Assembly: GCF_024753215.1 (NCBI RefSeq)
Contig: NZ_JANUGV010000005.1
Coordinates: 62,001 to 126,000 of the forward strand
Direction: 5' to 3'
Length of the DNA: 64,000 bases
Origin: Massilia solisilvae
Lineage (GTDB): Bacteria > Pseudomonadota > Gammaproteobacteria > Burkholderiales > Burkholderiaceae_D
Shown here: piece by piece, positions 8,765 through 16,168 of the stretch
Layout of the letters: every line of letters starts with the position of its first letter
How positions within the stretch are numbered: position 1 is the first letter of the stretch
Program-made: the position numbers and the translations under genes
The notes under the pieces: model-generated
The model's input: only the letters and a program-made list of their open reading frames with translations
Database searches by the model: none
What the model was told of the DNA's origin: nothing

Positions 8765-9595
8765 GTGCGCCCGACCCTGAACATTGTCGGCGGCGGCCAC
8801 GTCGGCCGGGCGCTCGGGCGCCTGTTTGCCCGCAGCGGCCTGTTCGTGATCCAGGACGTGATGACGCGTTCGCTGCACAGCGCGCGCCACGCTGTCGATT
8901 TCATCGGCGCCGGCGACCCGGTGCACGAGATCGCAGCGCTGCGCCACGCCGACGTGTGGATGCTGGCCGTGGCCGACGACCAGATCGCGCAGGTGGCCTC
9001 GGCGCTGGCCAAGGCCGGGCTGGTCGACGGCGCGGTGGTGTTCCACTGCAGCGGCGCCAAGTCCTCCGCCGAGCTCGATGCCGCGGCCAGGGCCGGCGCG
9101 CTGGCCGCCAGCGTGCACCCGGTGCGCAGCTTTGCCGATCCGGCCGCGGTGGCCGCGGCCTTTGACGGCACGTATTGCGGCATCGAGGGCGAGCCGCACG
9201 CGCTGGCGCTGCTCGGCGCGGCGTTCGAAGCGATCGGCGCCCGGCTGGTGCCCATCGATGCGGCGGCAAAGACGGTCTATCACGCCGCGTCCGTATTCGC
9301 CTCCAACTACCTGGTCACGGTGCTCGACGCCGCATTGCGCGCCTACCAGGCGGCCGGCATCGAGCCCGAGGTCGCGCGCGAACTGGCGCGTCCGCTGGCC
9401 ACCGAAACCCTGTCCAACGTGTTCCGGCTCGGCCCGGAAAGCGCGCTGTCCGGGCCGATCGCGCGTGGCGACATGGCCACCGTCGCGCGCCAGCAGCAAG
9501 CGGTCACCACATGGGACGAGGCCACCGGCGCGCTGTACGCGGCGCTGGCCGAGGCGACGACGGACCTGGCGCGCCGCAAGCGCGGCGGCGCATGA
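8765..9595 (+). CDS. DUF2520/Rossmann-like NADP oxidoreductase-type protein
   Basis: 276 residues. The N-terminal nucleotide-binding loop NIVGGGHVGRALGRLF is a classic GxGxxG Rossmann motif; the central ASVHPVRSF block and the C-terminal helical domain (KTVYHAASVFASNYLVTVLDAA, then the GPIARGD stretch) are typical of DUF2520 proteins, which resemble pyrroline-5-carboxylate and ketopantoate reductases. A dehydrogenase activity is likely but unproven. The GTG start lies two bases after the DUF924 stop. Confidence 0.82.
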   Translation: MRPTLNIVGGGHVGRALGRLFARSGLFVIQDVMTRSLHSARHAVDFIGAGDPVHEIAALRHADVWMLAVADDQIAQVASALAKAGLVDGAVVFHCSGAKSSAELDAAARAGALAASVHPVRSFADPAAVAAAFDGTYCGIEGEPHALALLGAAFEAIGARLVPIDAAAKTVYHAASVFASNYLVTVLDAALRAYQAAGIEPEVARELARPLATETLSNVFRLGPESALSGPIARGDMATVARQQQAVTTWDEATGALYAALAEATTDLARRKRGGA

Positions 9596-9620
9596 GATTT
9601 TCAACGACAAAGGAGCATCG

Positions 9621-9998
9621 ATGCACCTGACTGCCTGGATCACCCTGGCCGCGCTCGCGGTCTATTTCTGGACCTTTGCCAACGCCGGCGCGGCGCGCGT
9701 CAAATACAAGGTGCCGGCGCCCAGCATGGACGGCCCGATCGAGTTCCAGAGCCGCCAGCGGGTGCAGATGAATACGCTCGAACAGCTGCCGATGATGCTG
9801 GTGCCGCTGTGGCTGTGCGCGGTGTTCCTGGGCGATGCCTGGGCCGCGGCCGGTGGCGCGCTGTGGTGCCTGGGCCGGGTGCTGTATGCGCTGGGCTACT
9901 ACCGCGATCCCAAGAAACGCGAGCTCGGCTTCGTGACCGGCATGGTGGCGAGCGCCCTCCTGATTGTTGGTGCTGTTGTTGGCTTAATAATGCACTAG
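9621..9998 (+). CDS. MAPEG family membrane protein
   Basis: 125 residues with four predicted helices: an N-terminal ITLAALAVYFWTF segment, the MAPEG signature RQRVQMNTLEQLPMMLVPLW, then LGRVLYALGYYRDPKKRELGF and a last C-terminal helix. Bacterial MAPEG proteins are glutathione-linked or of unknown activity. AAGGAGC sits six bases before the ATG. It is the last gene of the 7412-9998 run. Confidence 0.86.
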   Translation: MHLTAWITLAALAVYFWTFANAGAARVKYKVPAPSMDGPIEFQSRQRVQMNTLEQLPMMLVPLWLCAVFLGDAWAAAGGALWCLGRVLYALGYYRDPKKRELGFVTGMVASALLIVGAVVGLIMH

Positions 9999-10124
9999 AG
10001 CAAAAAAGTGTGCCCTAGCTATCGACAAAGTTCCTGAATAGCAATAACCTTGCTAGCCAACAGATCAATCGGAGAGCGCGCCGCATCGGCCGCCGAGCCG
10101 ATGCCAGGATGGAGGAAAACCAGC

Positions 10125-10487
10125 ATGTTGTTTTTGAAGAGCACCAGCGTGACCAAGGCTCCCGGCATCTATGAAGTCGATGTCGCCGCCAAGCCGCCCG
10201 GGAAGACTTTCGGGATTTTCATGGCCACCGATCCGGACAACCCGCCGTCCTCGGTCCTGGCGGAGCTGGAAAAGCTCGGCTTTTACCGCTCCTACCAGCA
10301 GGCCTACACGCACAAGGACAAGGGCAAGGTGCTCGACATTCACTTCCACAAGAACGGCACCGACCTGTTCAACGGCTGGAAGACCGAGGAGTGCGAAGCC
10401 AACCTCACCGCCATCGACAACCTGTTCAATGGGATCGGCATCAAGGTCGCGCCGCGGGTGATGAGCCTGGCCGAAGCCTACGCCTGA
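10125..10487 (+). CDS. Hypothetical protein
   Basis: 120 residues, soluble and of mixed composition, with a mid-region FGIFMATDPDNPPSSVL and a His-rich stretch DIHFHKNG. There is no signal peptide or membrane segment. An excellent GGAGGAAAA site lies about ten bases upstream of the ATG, which chooses this start over an in-frame ATG at 10050. I do not recognise a family. It ends three bases from the convergent molybdopterin-type gene. Confidence 0.6.
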   Translation: MLFLKSTSVTKAPGIYEVDVAAKPPGKTFGIFMATDPDNPPSSVLAELEKLGFYRSYQQAYTHKDKGKVLDIHFHKNGTDLFNGWKTEECEANLTAIDNLFNGIGIKVAPRVMSLAEAYA

Positions 10488-10490
10488 CCC

Positions 10491-11075
10491 TCAGCCCTGG
10501 CCCTGCACCTCGATGTGGTACAGGGCCCACGGGCAAGCGCCGAACCGCTGGGCCAGCGGTTTGGCCGCCATCTCCGGCACGCGATCGGCATCATAGACCG
10601 CCCACAGCGGGCCCAGCCCGCCCAGCGCCATCGGTTCCCCGTCCAGGTGCGTGGCGACGATGAAACCCTGCGCCCGCGCTTCCTTGACCGTCATTGCCAC
10701 CGCGTAGCCATCCACCGCACGCAACACCACCTTCGCCTGCTCGCCGCCCTGGGCGCCGGCCCGCGCCAGTACATCGGCCAGCAGCGGGCCGCGCAGCGTG
10801 TGCGGTTTGGCGTCGTATTCCAGGGTAGGGCGGATCGTGCGCGCCGGCAGGCGCAGCAGCTCTGCAAAATCGAAGGTGCAGGCGCGCTGGAACTTCACCT
10901 GCTGCTTGTGCATCATCTGGTCCAGCGCCGGGTCCACGGGACCGCGGTTGCTGCGCGCGATGTTGCCGCTGATGGTGAGCAGGACCGGTCCACGCGCCAC
11001 GGGCGCAGCGTTGGCGCCGCCGGGTGCGGCCACCGCCGCCAGCGCGGCGGCGCCGAGGAATTGGCGTTTGTTCAT
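10491..11075 (-). CDS. Exported molybdopterin-type oxidoreductase domain protein
   Basis: 194 residues. An N-terminal signal (MNKRQFLGAAALAAVAAPGGANA) is followed by a compact sulfite-oxidase/YedY-like core: LLTISGNI, FDFAELLRLPARTI, TLRGPLLADVLARAGA, LRAVDGYAVAM and LGPLWAVYDAD. These short proteins are annotated as molybdopterin-dependent oxidoreductases, but the full cofactor pocket is not present, so cofactor binding is doubtful. It is predicted to be periplasmic. No redox partner lies beside it. Confidence 0.68.
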   Translation of the reverse strand: MNKRQFLGAAALAAVAAPGGANAAPVARGPVLLTISGNIARSNRGPVDPALDQMMHKQQVKFQRACTFDFAELLRLPARTIRPTLEYDAKPHTLRGPLLADVLARAGAQGGEQAKVVLRAVDGYAVAMTVKEARAQGFIVATHLDGEPMALGGLGPLWAVYDADRVPEMAAKPLAQRFGACPWALYHIEVQGQG

Positions 11076-11127
11076 GCGAGAATGTCCCGTCGATGATGTC
11101 CTGCCATCATAGCCGCAAATTTTGCCC

Positions 11128-11724
11128 GTGGAACTTTTTGCTTCAAGTACAACGCTGACGCCGATCCCGGTTGCCGATGGCGAGCTGGCCTTCCTGCCAC
11201 AGCTGCCGCTGCCCTGGCCCAACGACCAGATCCTGCGCCGCCTGGTCGAGGAAACGGCGTGGCGCGCGGAGACTGTCGTGGTGTACGGCAAGCGTCACCT
11301 GCAGCCGCGCCTGACCGCCTGGCATGGCGATGCCGCTTACACCTATTCCGGCCTGCGGCTCGAGCCATTGCCCTTCACCCCGCTGCTGCAGGCGATACGC
11401 GGCGCCGTTGAAGAGGCCACCGGGCACCATTTCAACAGCGTGCTGCTCAACTATTACCGGAACGGGCGCGACAGCATGGGCATGCACAGCGACGACGAGC
11501 CCGAGCTGGGACCGCGCCCGGTGATCGCCTCGGTCAGTTTTGGCCAGGCGCGCACGTTTGTCCTGCGCCACAAACGCACGAAACAGACGGTCAAGCTCGA
11601 CCTGACCGACGGGAGCCTGTTGCTGATGGCCGGCGTGCTGCAGCACAACTGGTTGCATGGCATAAATAAGTCCGCTCGCCCACTTGGCGCCCGGGTGAAT
11701 CTAACTTTCCGCTACATCGGCTAA
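11128..11724 (+). CDS. AlkB-family 2-oxoglutarate/Fe(II) dioxygenase
   Basis: 198-residue AlkB homologue close to the ALKBH2/3 branch, predicted to reverse alkylation damage on bases. The iron ligands are in MHSDDE (His about 120, Asp about 122) and in HNWLHGI (His about 177); LLNYYRNGRDSMGMHSD and RVNLTFRYIG give the substrate- and 2-oxoglutarate-binding residues (Arg about 189 and 195). No ATG is available: GTG at 11128 or TTG at 11122 must be used, with no clear ribosome site, so the start is uncertain. It is divergent from the molybdopterin-type gene across 52 bases. Confidence 0.87.
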   Translation: MELFASSTTLTPIPVADGELAFLPQLPLPWPNDQILRRLVEETAWRAETVVVYGKRHLQPRLTAWHGDAAYTYSGLRLEPLPFTPLLQAIRGAVEEATGHHFNSVLLNYYRNGRDSMGMHSDDEPELGPRPVIASVSFGQARTFVLRHKRTKQTVKLDLTDGSLLLMAGVLQHNWLHGINKSARPLGARVNLTFRYIG

Positions 11725-11905
11725 CACATCCTTATTCCACATCATTTTTACGGTAATTTATCTGAACCGGAAGTCAGTTATCTTACATTTGATTACAGTT
11801 CTTACTGATTAGGCACGGTGTTGAAGATATGCCAGTGCTATCTTGGCCACGTCGCGATTCATTGTGAATTGCGAAAAGGCATCAAGAGGAAGAAAAGGAA
11901 CTGAT

Positions 11906-12484
11906 ATGAAGAAGCTCGTATTTGCACTGATCGCAAGCGCCGCCGTCGCGGGTGCTGCCCAAGCCCAGACCACCACGACCACCACCGACGCGCCGCGCGG
12001 CTACGTCGGCCTGGGTGTGGCCACCGCCGACCACGACTATTCGCTGAGCGGCGTCACCGACAAGGATGGCTACAAGGCCTCGGCCAAAGTGTTCGGCGGC
12101 TATGAGTTCAACAAAACCTTCGGCGTCGAGGCAGGCTACACCGACTTCGGCAAGTCCGACTTCAGCTTCAGCAATGCCAGCGGCACCGGCAACGGCCGTT
12201 CGGATGGCCACGCCGCCTACATCGCCGGCAAGGCCACCGCACCGTTGAACGACCAGTTCGCCGTGTACGGCAAGCTGGGCGTGGAAAACAGCCACCGCTT
12301 CTACAACACCACCACCGGCCTGTCGGGCAGCAGCAACGATACCGGCGTGTATGGCGCCGTGGGCCTGCAATACAACCTGACCAAGGAAGTGTCGCTGAAC
12401 GCCGAGTACGAGCGCTATGGCAAGTCGAAGGACTTCGGCGCCAAGGCGGACGTCTGGACCGTGGGCGCGCGCTACAACTTCTGA
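11906..12484 (+). CDS. Outer membrane beta-barrel protein (OmpA-like porin fold)
   Basis: 192 residues: signal peptide (residues 1-21, cleaved after AQA), a short Thr linker, then alternating strands (GYVGLGVATADHDYSL, FGGYEFNKTFGVEAGYTDFG, FAVYGKLGVENS, SLNAEYERYGKSKDFG) and the terminal WTVGARYNF ending in Phe, the outer-membrane assembly signal. This is an eight-stranded OmpA/OmpW-type barrel without a peptidoglycan-binding domain. AAAGGAAC precedes the ATG. The AT-rich 180 bases upstream probably carry its promoter. Confidence 0.87.
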   Translation: MKKLVFALIASAAVAGAAQAQTTTTTTDAPRGYVGLGVATADHDYSLSGVTDKDGYKASAKVFGGYEFNKTFGVEAGYTDFGKSDFSFSNASGTGNGRSDGHAAYIAGKATAPLNDQFAVYGKLGVENSHRFYNTTTGLSGSSNDTGVYGAVGLQYNLTKEVSLNAEYERYGKSKDFGAKADVWTVGARYNF

Positions 12485-12516
12485 GCGCCCCAACGTCGCA
12501 ACACTCCCAGGTAAAA

Positions 12517-12544
12517 ACAAAAGGGCCCCGCGGGGCCCTTTTGT
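12517..12544. terminator. Bidirectional intrinsic terminator
   Basis: A 28-bp perfect palindrome: ACAAAAGGGCCCCG (12517-12530) followed at once by its complement (12531-12544), with A and T tracts at either end. It sits between the convergent barrel gene (ends 12484) and serine hydrolase gene (ends 12559), so it can stop transcription from both sides. Confidence 0.85.
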
Positions 12545-12558
12545 TGTTGGCGCCGGCC

Positions 12559-14355
12559 TCAGGAAGCTGGACTGGCCTTGCCGGCCTTGGCCACCGCCGT
12601 GCTGTCCGGCTCCAGGAAGATGCCGGTGTCCGCCGCCGCGCGCGCGCCGGGCGCCACGATGGCCACCTTCGAGAATTGCAGGTTGCGCGCGCGCGGGAAG
12701 TTGAGCGTGAAGCCGGTGCAGCCGGCATCCGGGGAGCACTGGTACCTGATTTCGGTGCCGAAGAAATCGCTCACGAAGGCGTCCTTGCCCACGTAATCGA
12801 GCTTGATGGTGGTGCGCGGATGCGCGACCATCAGCTTGCCGTCCTGCTCGAAGACGGTATAGAGGACGTGCAACTCGTCGTTGTAATATTCGCCGGCATA
12901 CGCCTTCAGGCTGGCGGGAGGCGCGGTCGGCTTGGCGGTGCGCTTGCCCGGGATGTCCCGCCCGTTCTGGTGCAGCACGAAACCCTGCACGATGCCGTCC
13001 TTGTCCGGTTCCTCGAAGCTGAAACGGGCGTTCACCACTTTCGCGAAGAACTCGCGTTCGCCCGAGGCGAACAGTTGTCCTTTCGCTTGTCCGGTGCCCT
13101 GGCCTACCAGATGACCATCTTCCTTGGTGAACGTGACGCCGAAGGTCGGTGACAGCGCGTAATAGCCAAGGAACGCATCCAGGCGCGCGGGGTCGAGCGC
13201 GATTTCGGCCGGCATTGCACTGTCGGCAGGCGCGGCTTTCGGCGCCAGTTCCGCACCCAGGTAAATGTCGGCGATCCGGCGTGCCATGACGGTCGGGCTC
13301 ACGCCCGGGGTGTTGGCCAGCACGGCGACCGTGAAATGTTGCTCCGGAAAGCGCGACATCTGGGACGCATAGCCGCCAATACCGCCCGAGTGCTCGACCA
13401 GCCGTGCGCCGCGGTAGTTCTCGACCATGAGGCCGGATGCGTATTGGATCGGCTTGCCGTTGTTCAGCACGCCGGTCACCTGCATTTGCGCGAGCAGGTC
13501 CTTGCCGCCGACGCGGCCGTCGTAGAAATTGGCATCCCACAGCGCCAGGTCCTCGACCGTGGTCAGGAGCCCGCCGGGGCCGGCGGTGGACTCGCCCACC
13601 GCCAGGTATTTGAAGCTGCCGTCCGGCGCCGCCTGGTACGACAAGGCGCGGCGCGGGACCAGGGTGCCGTAGTCCTTCTGGAATGCGGTATGCGTCATGC
13701 CGAGCGGGTCGAAGATGCGTTCCTTCGCGAACACCGCCAGCGGCTTGCCGGAAACGCGTTGCACGATGGCCGCCAGCAGCGTGTAGCCGGTGTTGCTGTA
13801 CATGTACTCCTGCCCCGGCGCGAAGTTCAGGGCGCGCTGGCGGCGGATGATGCCCAGCATGTCATCCATCGTCATCACGTCGTCCAGGCGCCAGCCCGCC
13901 AGCACCATCAGGTTCATCGCGTCGCGCAGGCCGCTGGTGTGCTGCAGCAAGTGCCGCAGCGTGATGGTCTTGCCGAAGTCCGGCACCTCGGGCAGGTACT
14001 TGTGCACGTCGTCGTCGAGCGACAGCTTGCCGTCCTTTGCGAGCAGGTAGATCGAAAATGCCGTGAACTGCTTGGACATCGATCCCACGTTGAACACCGT
14101 GGCGGGTGACACCGGGACGGCGCGCTCGATGTCGGCCATGCCGTAGCCCTTGCGCAGCAACACCTTGCCGTCGCGGATCACGGTGACCGCACAGCCGGGT
14201 GTGTCGGGCTTGTTCCACTTTGCGAACAGCGCGTCCACCTGCTGCTCCGGCGCGAGCGCGCTCGCCTGTTGCGATGCGGCCGGGGCGGCAGCCCAGGCCG
14301 CGGCCGGGCCGGTCATCAGCACGGCGGCCAGTATCGCGTTGCAGACCTGTTTCAT
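12559..14355 (-). CDS. Serine hydrolase, class C beta-lactamase family
   Basis: 598 residues. A signal peptide (1-23) precedes a penicillin-binding-protein-type serine hydrolase domain (about 36-370) with SMSK (Ser92/Lys95), YSN (Tyr186/Asn188) and the C-terminal VEHSGGIGGY box that replaces KTG. The remaining 200 residues hold two beta-rich lipocalin-like repeats (FLGYYALSPTFGVTF and AYAGEYYNDELHVLY), as in DUF3471-type esterases or D-aminopeptidases. It is periplasmic, probably an esterase or peptidase rather than an antibiotic-resistance enzyme. Confidence 0.87.
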   Translation of the reverse strand: MKQVCNAILAAVLMTGPAAAWAAAPAASQQASALAPEQQVDALFAKWNKPDTPGCAVTVIRDGKVLLRKGYGMADIERAVPVSPATVFNVGSMSKQFTAFSIYLLAKDGKLSLDDDVHKYLPEVPDFGKTITLRHLLQHTSGLRDAMNLMVLAGWRLDDVMTMDDMLGIIRRQRALNFAPGQEYMYSNTGYTLLAAIVQRVSGKPLAVFAKERIFDPLGMTHTAFQKDYGTLVPRRALSYQAAPDGSFKYLAVGESTAGPGGLLTTVEDLALWDANFYDGRVGGKDLLAQMQVTGVLNNGKPIQYASGLMVENYRGARLVEHSGGIGGYASQMSRFPEQHFTVAVLANTPGVSPTVMARRIADIYLGAELAPKAAPADSAMPAEIALDPARLDAFLGYYALSPTFGVTFTKEDGHLVGQGTGQAKGQLFASGEREFFAKVVNARFSFEEPDKDGIVQGFVLHQNGRDIPGKRTAKPTAPPASLKAYAGEYYNDELHVLYTVFEQDGKLMVAHPRTTIKLDYVGKDAFVSDFFGTEIRYQCSPDAGCTGFTLNFPRARNLQFSKVAIVAPGARAAADTGIFLEPDSTAVAKAGKASPAS

Positions 14356-14469
14356 CTTCCAGTCTCCTTTGCACGGTTCGGACAGGACGGCTGTTCCAGG
14401 TCCGGGTAGCGGAGACTATACGTGATTGATGACGGTGAGAAATGCGTGGTTTGTCACACACTTGGGGCA

Positions 14470-14997
14470 TTACGGGGAAGAGGGCAGGCCGGTACGCCGG
14501 GCCCACGGCGGCAGCGCAGGGGCCAGCTCGGCGGCACACCAGCCGGCCGAGATGAAACGGTGCAGCGATGACCAGCGCCAGTCGCGCGCGCGCTGGCACA
14601 GGCCATGGCGCAGCGCATTGCCATGCACGTAATCGACCAGCGCGGCGTATTCCTCGTCGTTGCCGATGCGGTAGTCGCGGTAGTGCGGCTCCCACACCGC
14701 GCCGTCGAGCGCGCCCGGCACGAAGGCTTTGCGCAGCGCCTTGGAAAATGCAATCTTGACCGCGCGCCAGCGGCTGGCGCAGTCATGGTCGCCGGGCGGC
14801 AAGGTCCAGATCGCATGCGCGTGGTCGGGTAGCACCACCCAGGCGTCCACATGGAAGGGTTTGCGCACGCGCGCCTGGCGAATGGCTTCGCCAAAGGCGG
14901 AGAAGTGATCGGTCAGCAGGCTGCTGCCACGGTCGAGCAGCCGCACCGTGAAGAAGAACGTCCCGCCCGGGACCCGGTTGTCACGGTAGTCTGTCAT
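14470..14997 (-). CDS. REP-associated tyrosine transposase (RAYT, Y1-Tnp/HUH)
   Basis: 175 residues related to IS200/IS605 TnpA. The N-terminal VPGGTFFFTVRLLDR, the HUH metal motif in LPDHAHAIW (His59, His61), WRAVKIAFSKAL, and EYAALVDYVHGNALRHGL with the candidate nucleophile Tyr at 117 or 123 match the RAYT family. RAYTs cut REP hairpins next to a GTAG-type tetranucleotide and are usually single-copy, domesticated genes. The ATG at 14997 is chosen because the family starts just before the RxxRVPGGT motif; upstream in-frame codons cover the hairpins at 15006-15068. Confidence 0.86.
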   Translation of the reverse strand: MTDYRDNRVPGGTFFFTVRLLDRGSSLLTDHFSAFGEAIRQARVRKPFHVDAWVVLPDHAHAIWTLPPGDHDCASRWRAVKIAFSKALRKAFVPGALDGAVWEPHYRDYRIGNDEEYAALVDYVHGNALRHGLCQRARDWRWSSLHRFISAGWCAAELAPALPPWARRTGLPSSP

Positions 14998-15005
14998 GGC
15001 TGGAG

Positions 15006-15030
15006 CCAGCGCCGCAAGGGCGGGCGCTGG
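15006..15030. repeat. REP-like hairpin beside RAYT gene
   Basis: CCAGCGCC (15006-15013) pairs with GGCGCTGG (15023-15030) across a nine-base loop. It lies nine bases upstream of the transposase start codon and next to the second hairpin below. Confidence 0.5.
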
Positions 15031-15037
15031 TGAAGCG

Positions 15038-15068
15038 AGGCTCGGCGCCTCCACGAGCCTGATTCTAC
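15038..15068 (-). repeat. GTAG-tagged REP-like hairpin
   Basis: Read on the minus strand, GTAG (15068-15065) is followed after four bases by AGGCTCG, a nine-base loop and CGAGCCT (15060-15038). A GTAG-type tetranucleotide 5' of an imperfect GC-rich hairpin is the layout recognised by RAYT enzymes, and it lies directly upstream of such a gene. Confidence 0.5.
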
Positions 15069-15156
15069 ACAGGGGATGAGCGGCATGCGGTTCCGTTTCC
15101 GCACCCAAACGTCGTGCAGACACATGTTAAAGCCGGGACGGGGCTTGCCACGCTTC

Positions 15157-15186
15157 TTGACATTAAGATTTAAGTGGCGCATGTTT
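15157..15186 (+). promoter_or_regulatory. Possible sigma-70 promoter of the flavinylation cassette
   Basis: A consensus TTGACA at 15157-15162 is followed after 18 bases by ATGTTT, a weak -10. It lies in an AT-rich pocket 140 bases upstream of the PepSY gene. The rest of the 14998-15327 gap holds the REP-like hairpins and a GC-rich tandem repeat; no gene is seen. Confidence 0.3.
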
Positions 15187-15266
15187 AACGCGACGATTCG
15201 TAACAATCCTTTTTTAATCAGTCTTCTCTATCGGCTTATCATCCGCGCGTGAAGCAGCAATCATCC

Positions 15267-15296
15267 GGCCGCGCCGGGCCGCGCCGGGCCGCGCCG
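15267..15296. repeat. 10-bp GC-rich tandem repeat
   Basis: The unit GCGCCGGGCC occurs twice in perfect tandem and is flanked by partial copies (about 2.8 copies in all), 30 bases upstream of the PepSY protein start. Its meaning is unknown. Confidence 0.6.
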
Positions 15297-15327
15297 CCGC
15301 TCCCCGCACGATCTCGAGGATTTCATC

Positions 15328-15690
15328 ATGACACTTCTTCGTACCTGCGCTGTGCTGGCCGCCTTGGTCGCCAGCGGCGCGGCCTTCGCCGATACCGATT
15401 GCACGGACCCGATCGCGCAATGGAAACCACACGAAACCTTGCGGCAAGAGGTCGAGCAGCGCGGCTGGGCGGTGCAGCGCATCAAGGTGGACGATGGTTG
15501 CTACCAGGTCAGGGCGACCGACCGCAAGGGCAACAAAGTGAAGGCGAAGTTTTCCCCTGCATCCCTGAAGATTCGTAGCCTGCAAGTAGAGTTCGGGCCC
15601 GATGCCGATGCCTCGGATTACATCCCGCCCGTCCAGCAAGACACCCATATCCGGGGCGATGGACGAATGAGAAAAGGAAATACTCCATGA
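15328..15690 (+). CDS. Periplasmic PepSY-domain protein
   Basis: 120 residues: signal peptide (1-21, cleaved after AFA), a CxD/C pair (Cys near 25 and 58) and one PepSY-like module, LRQEVEQRGWAVQRIKVDDGCYQVRATDRKGNKVKAKFSP abbreviated here to its ends at about residues 38-77. PepSY modules are small periplasmic domains often associated with redox or heme systems. Its stop overlaps the next ATG by four bases, and it opens a four-gene operon with DUF2271, a PepSY-TM reductase and ApbE. Confidence 0.8.
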   Translation: MTLLRTCAVLAALVASGAAFADTDCTDPIAQWKPHETLRQEVEQRGWAVQRIKVDDGCYQVRATDRKGNKVKAKFSPASLKIRSLQVEFGPDADASDYIPPVQQDTHIRGDGRMRKGNTP

Positions 15691-16157
15691 AAAAACTGAC
15701 GACTTATATGTGCGTCGCGGGCGCCTTGACGCTGCCTGTGCTGGCGCAGGCGAGACCGGTCACGCTCAATACCCAGCTGCAAAATTACGGCGGCAATGGC
15801 GCTTACCTGGCAATTTACCTCACTGACGCTGCGGGCCAATACAAGAAGACTTTGTGGGTCGCCGGGAAGAAATCGAAGTACTACAAGCACCTGAGCGCCT
15901 GGTCGCGCGGCAGTGGGCTCAAGGCAAGCGAATTCGACGGCGTTACCGGGGCCAGCGTCGGCAGCGGCAAATCGCTCAAGGTCACGGTGGACCTGGCCGA
16001 CGTGCTGATCGACGCCGGCTACGAAATCCGGATCGACAGCGCGGTGGAAGACGGGCGCGACAATCCGGCCGAGGTGCGCGTGCCGCTGACGAAATCGGGC
16101 GCCGGCAAGCCGGTCAAGGGCAAGGGCTACGTCAGCACCTTCAAGTACGACCTGTGA
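15687..16157 (+). CDS. DUF2271 periplasmic protein, predicted FMN-carrying
   Basis: 156 residues with a signal peptide (1-22, cleaved after QAR or AQA) and a DUF2271 domain (NTQLQNYGGNGAYLAIYLTD through to VSTFKYDL). At residues 84-90 it has DGVTGAS, a full match to the ApbE flavinylation consensus Dxx(S/T)GA(S/T), with Thr87 as the predicted FMN attachment residue (codon 15945-15947). ApbE attaches FMN through a phosphoester to such a threonine in NqrC, RnfG and related carriers. With ApbE and a membrane flavoreductase in the same operon, the simplest reading is a periplasmic flavin electron carrier. Its electron acceptor is unknown. Confidence 0.85.
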   Translation: MKKLTTYMCVAGALTLPVLAQARPVTLNTQLQNYGGNGAYLAIYLTDAAGQYKKTLWVAGKKSKYYKHLSAWSRGSGLKASEFDGVTGASVGSGKSLKVTVDLADVLIDAGYEIRIDSAVEDGRDNPAEVRVPLTKSGAGKPVKGKGYVSTFKYDL

Positions 16158-16168
16158 CCCCCTGACGC

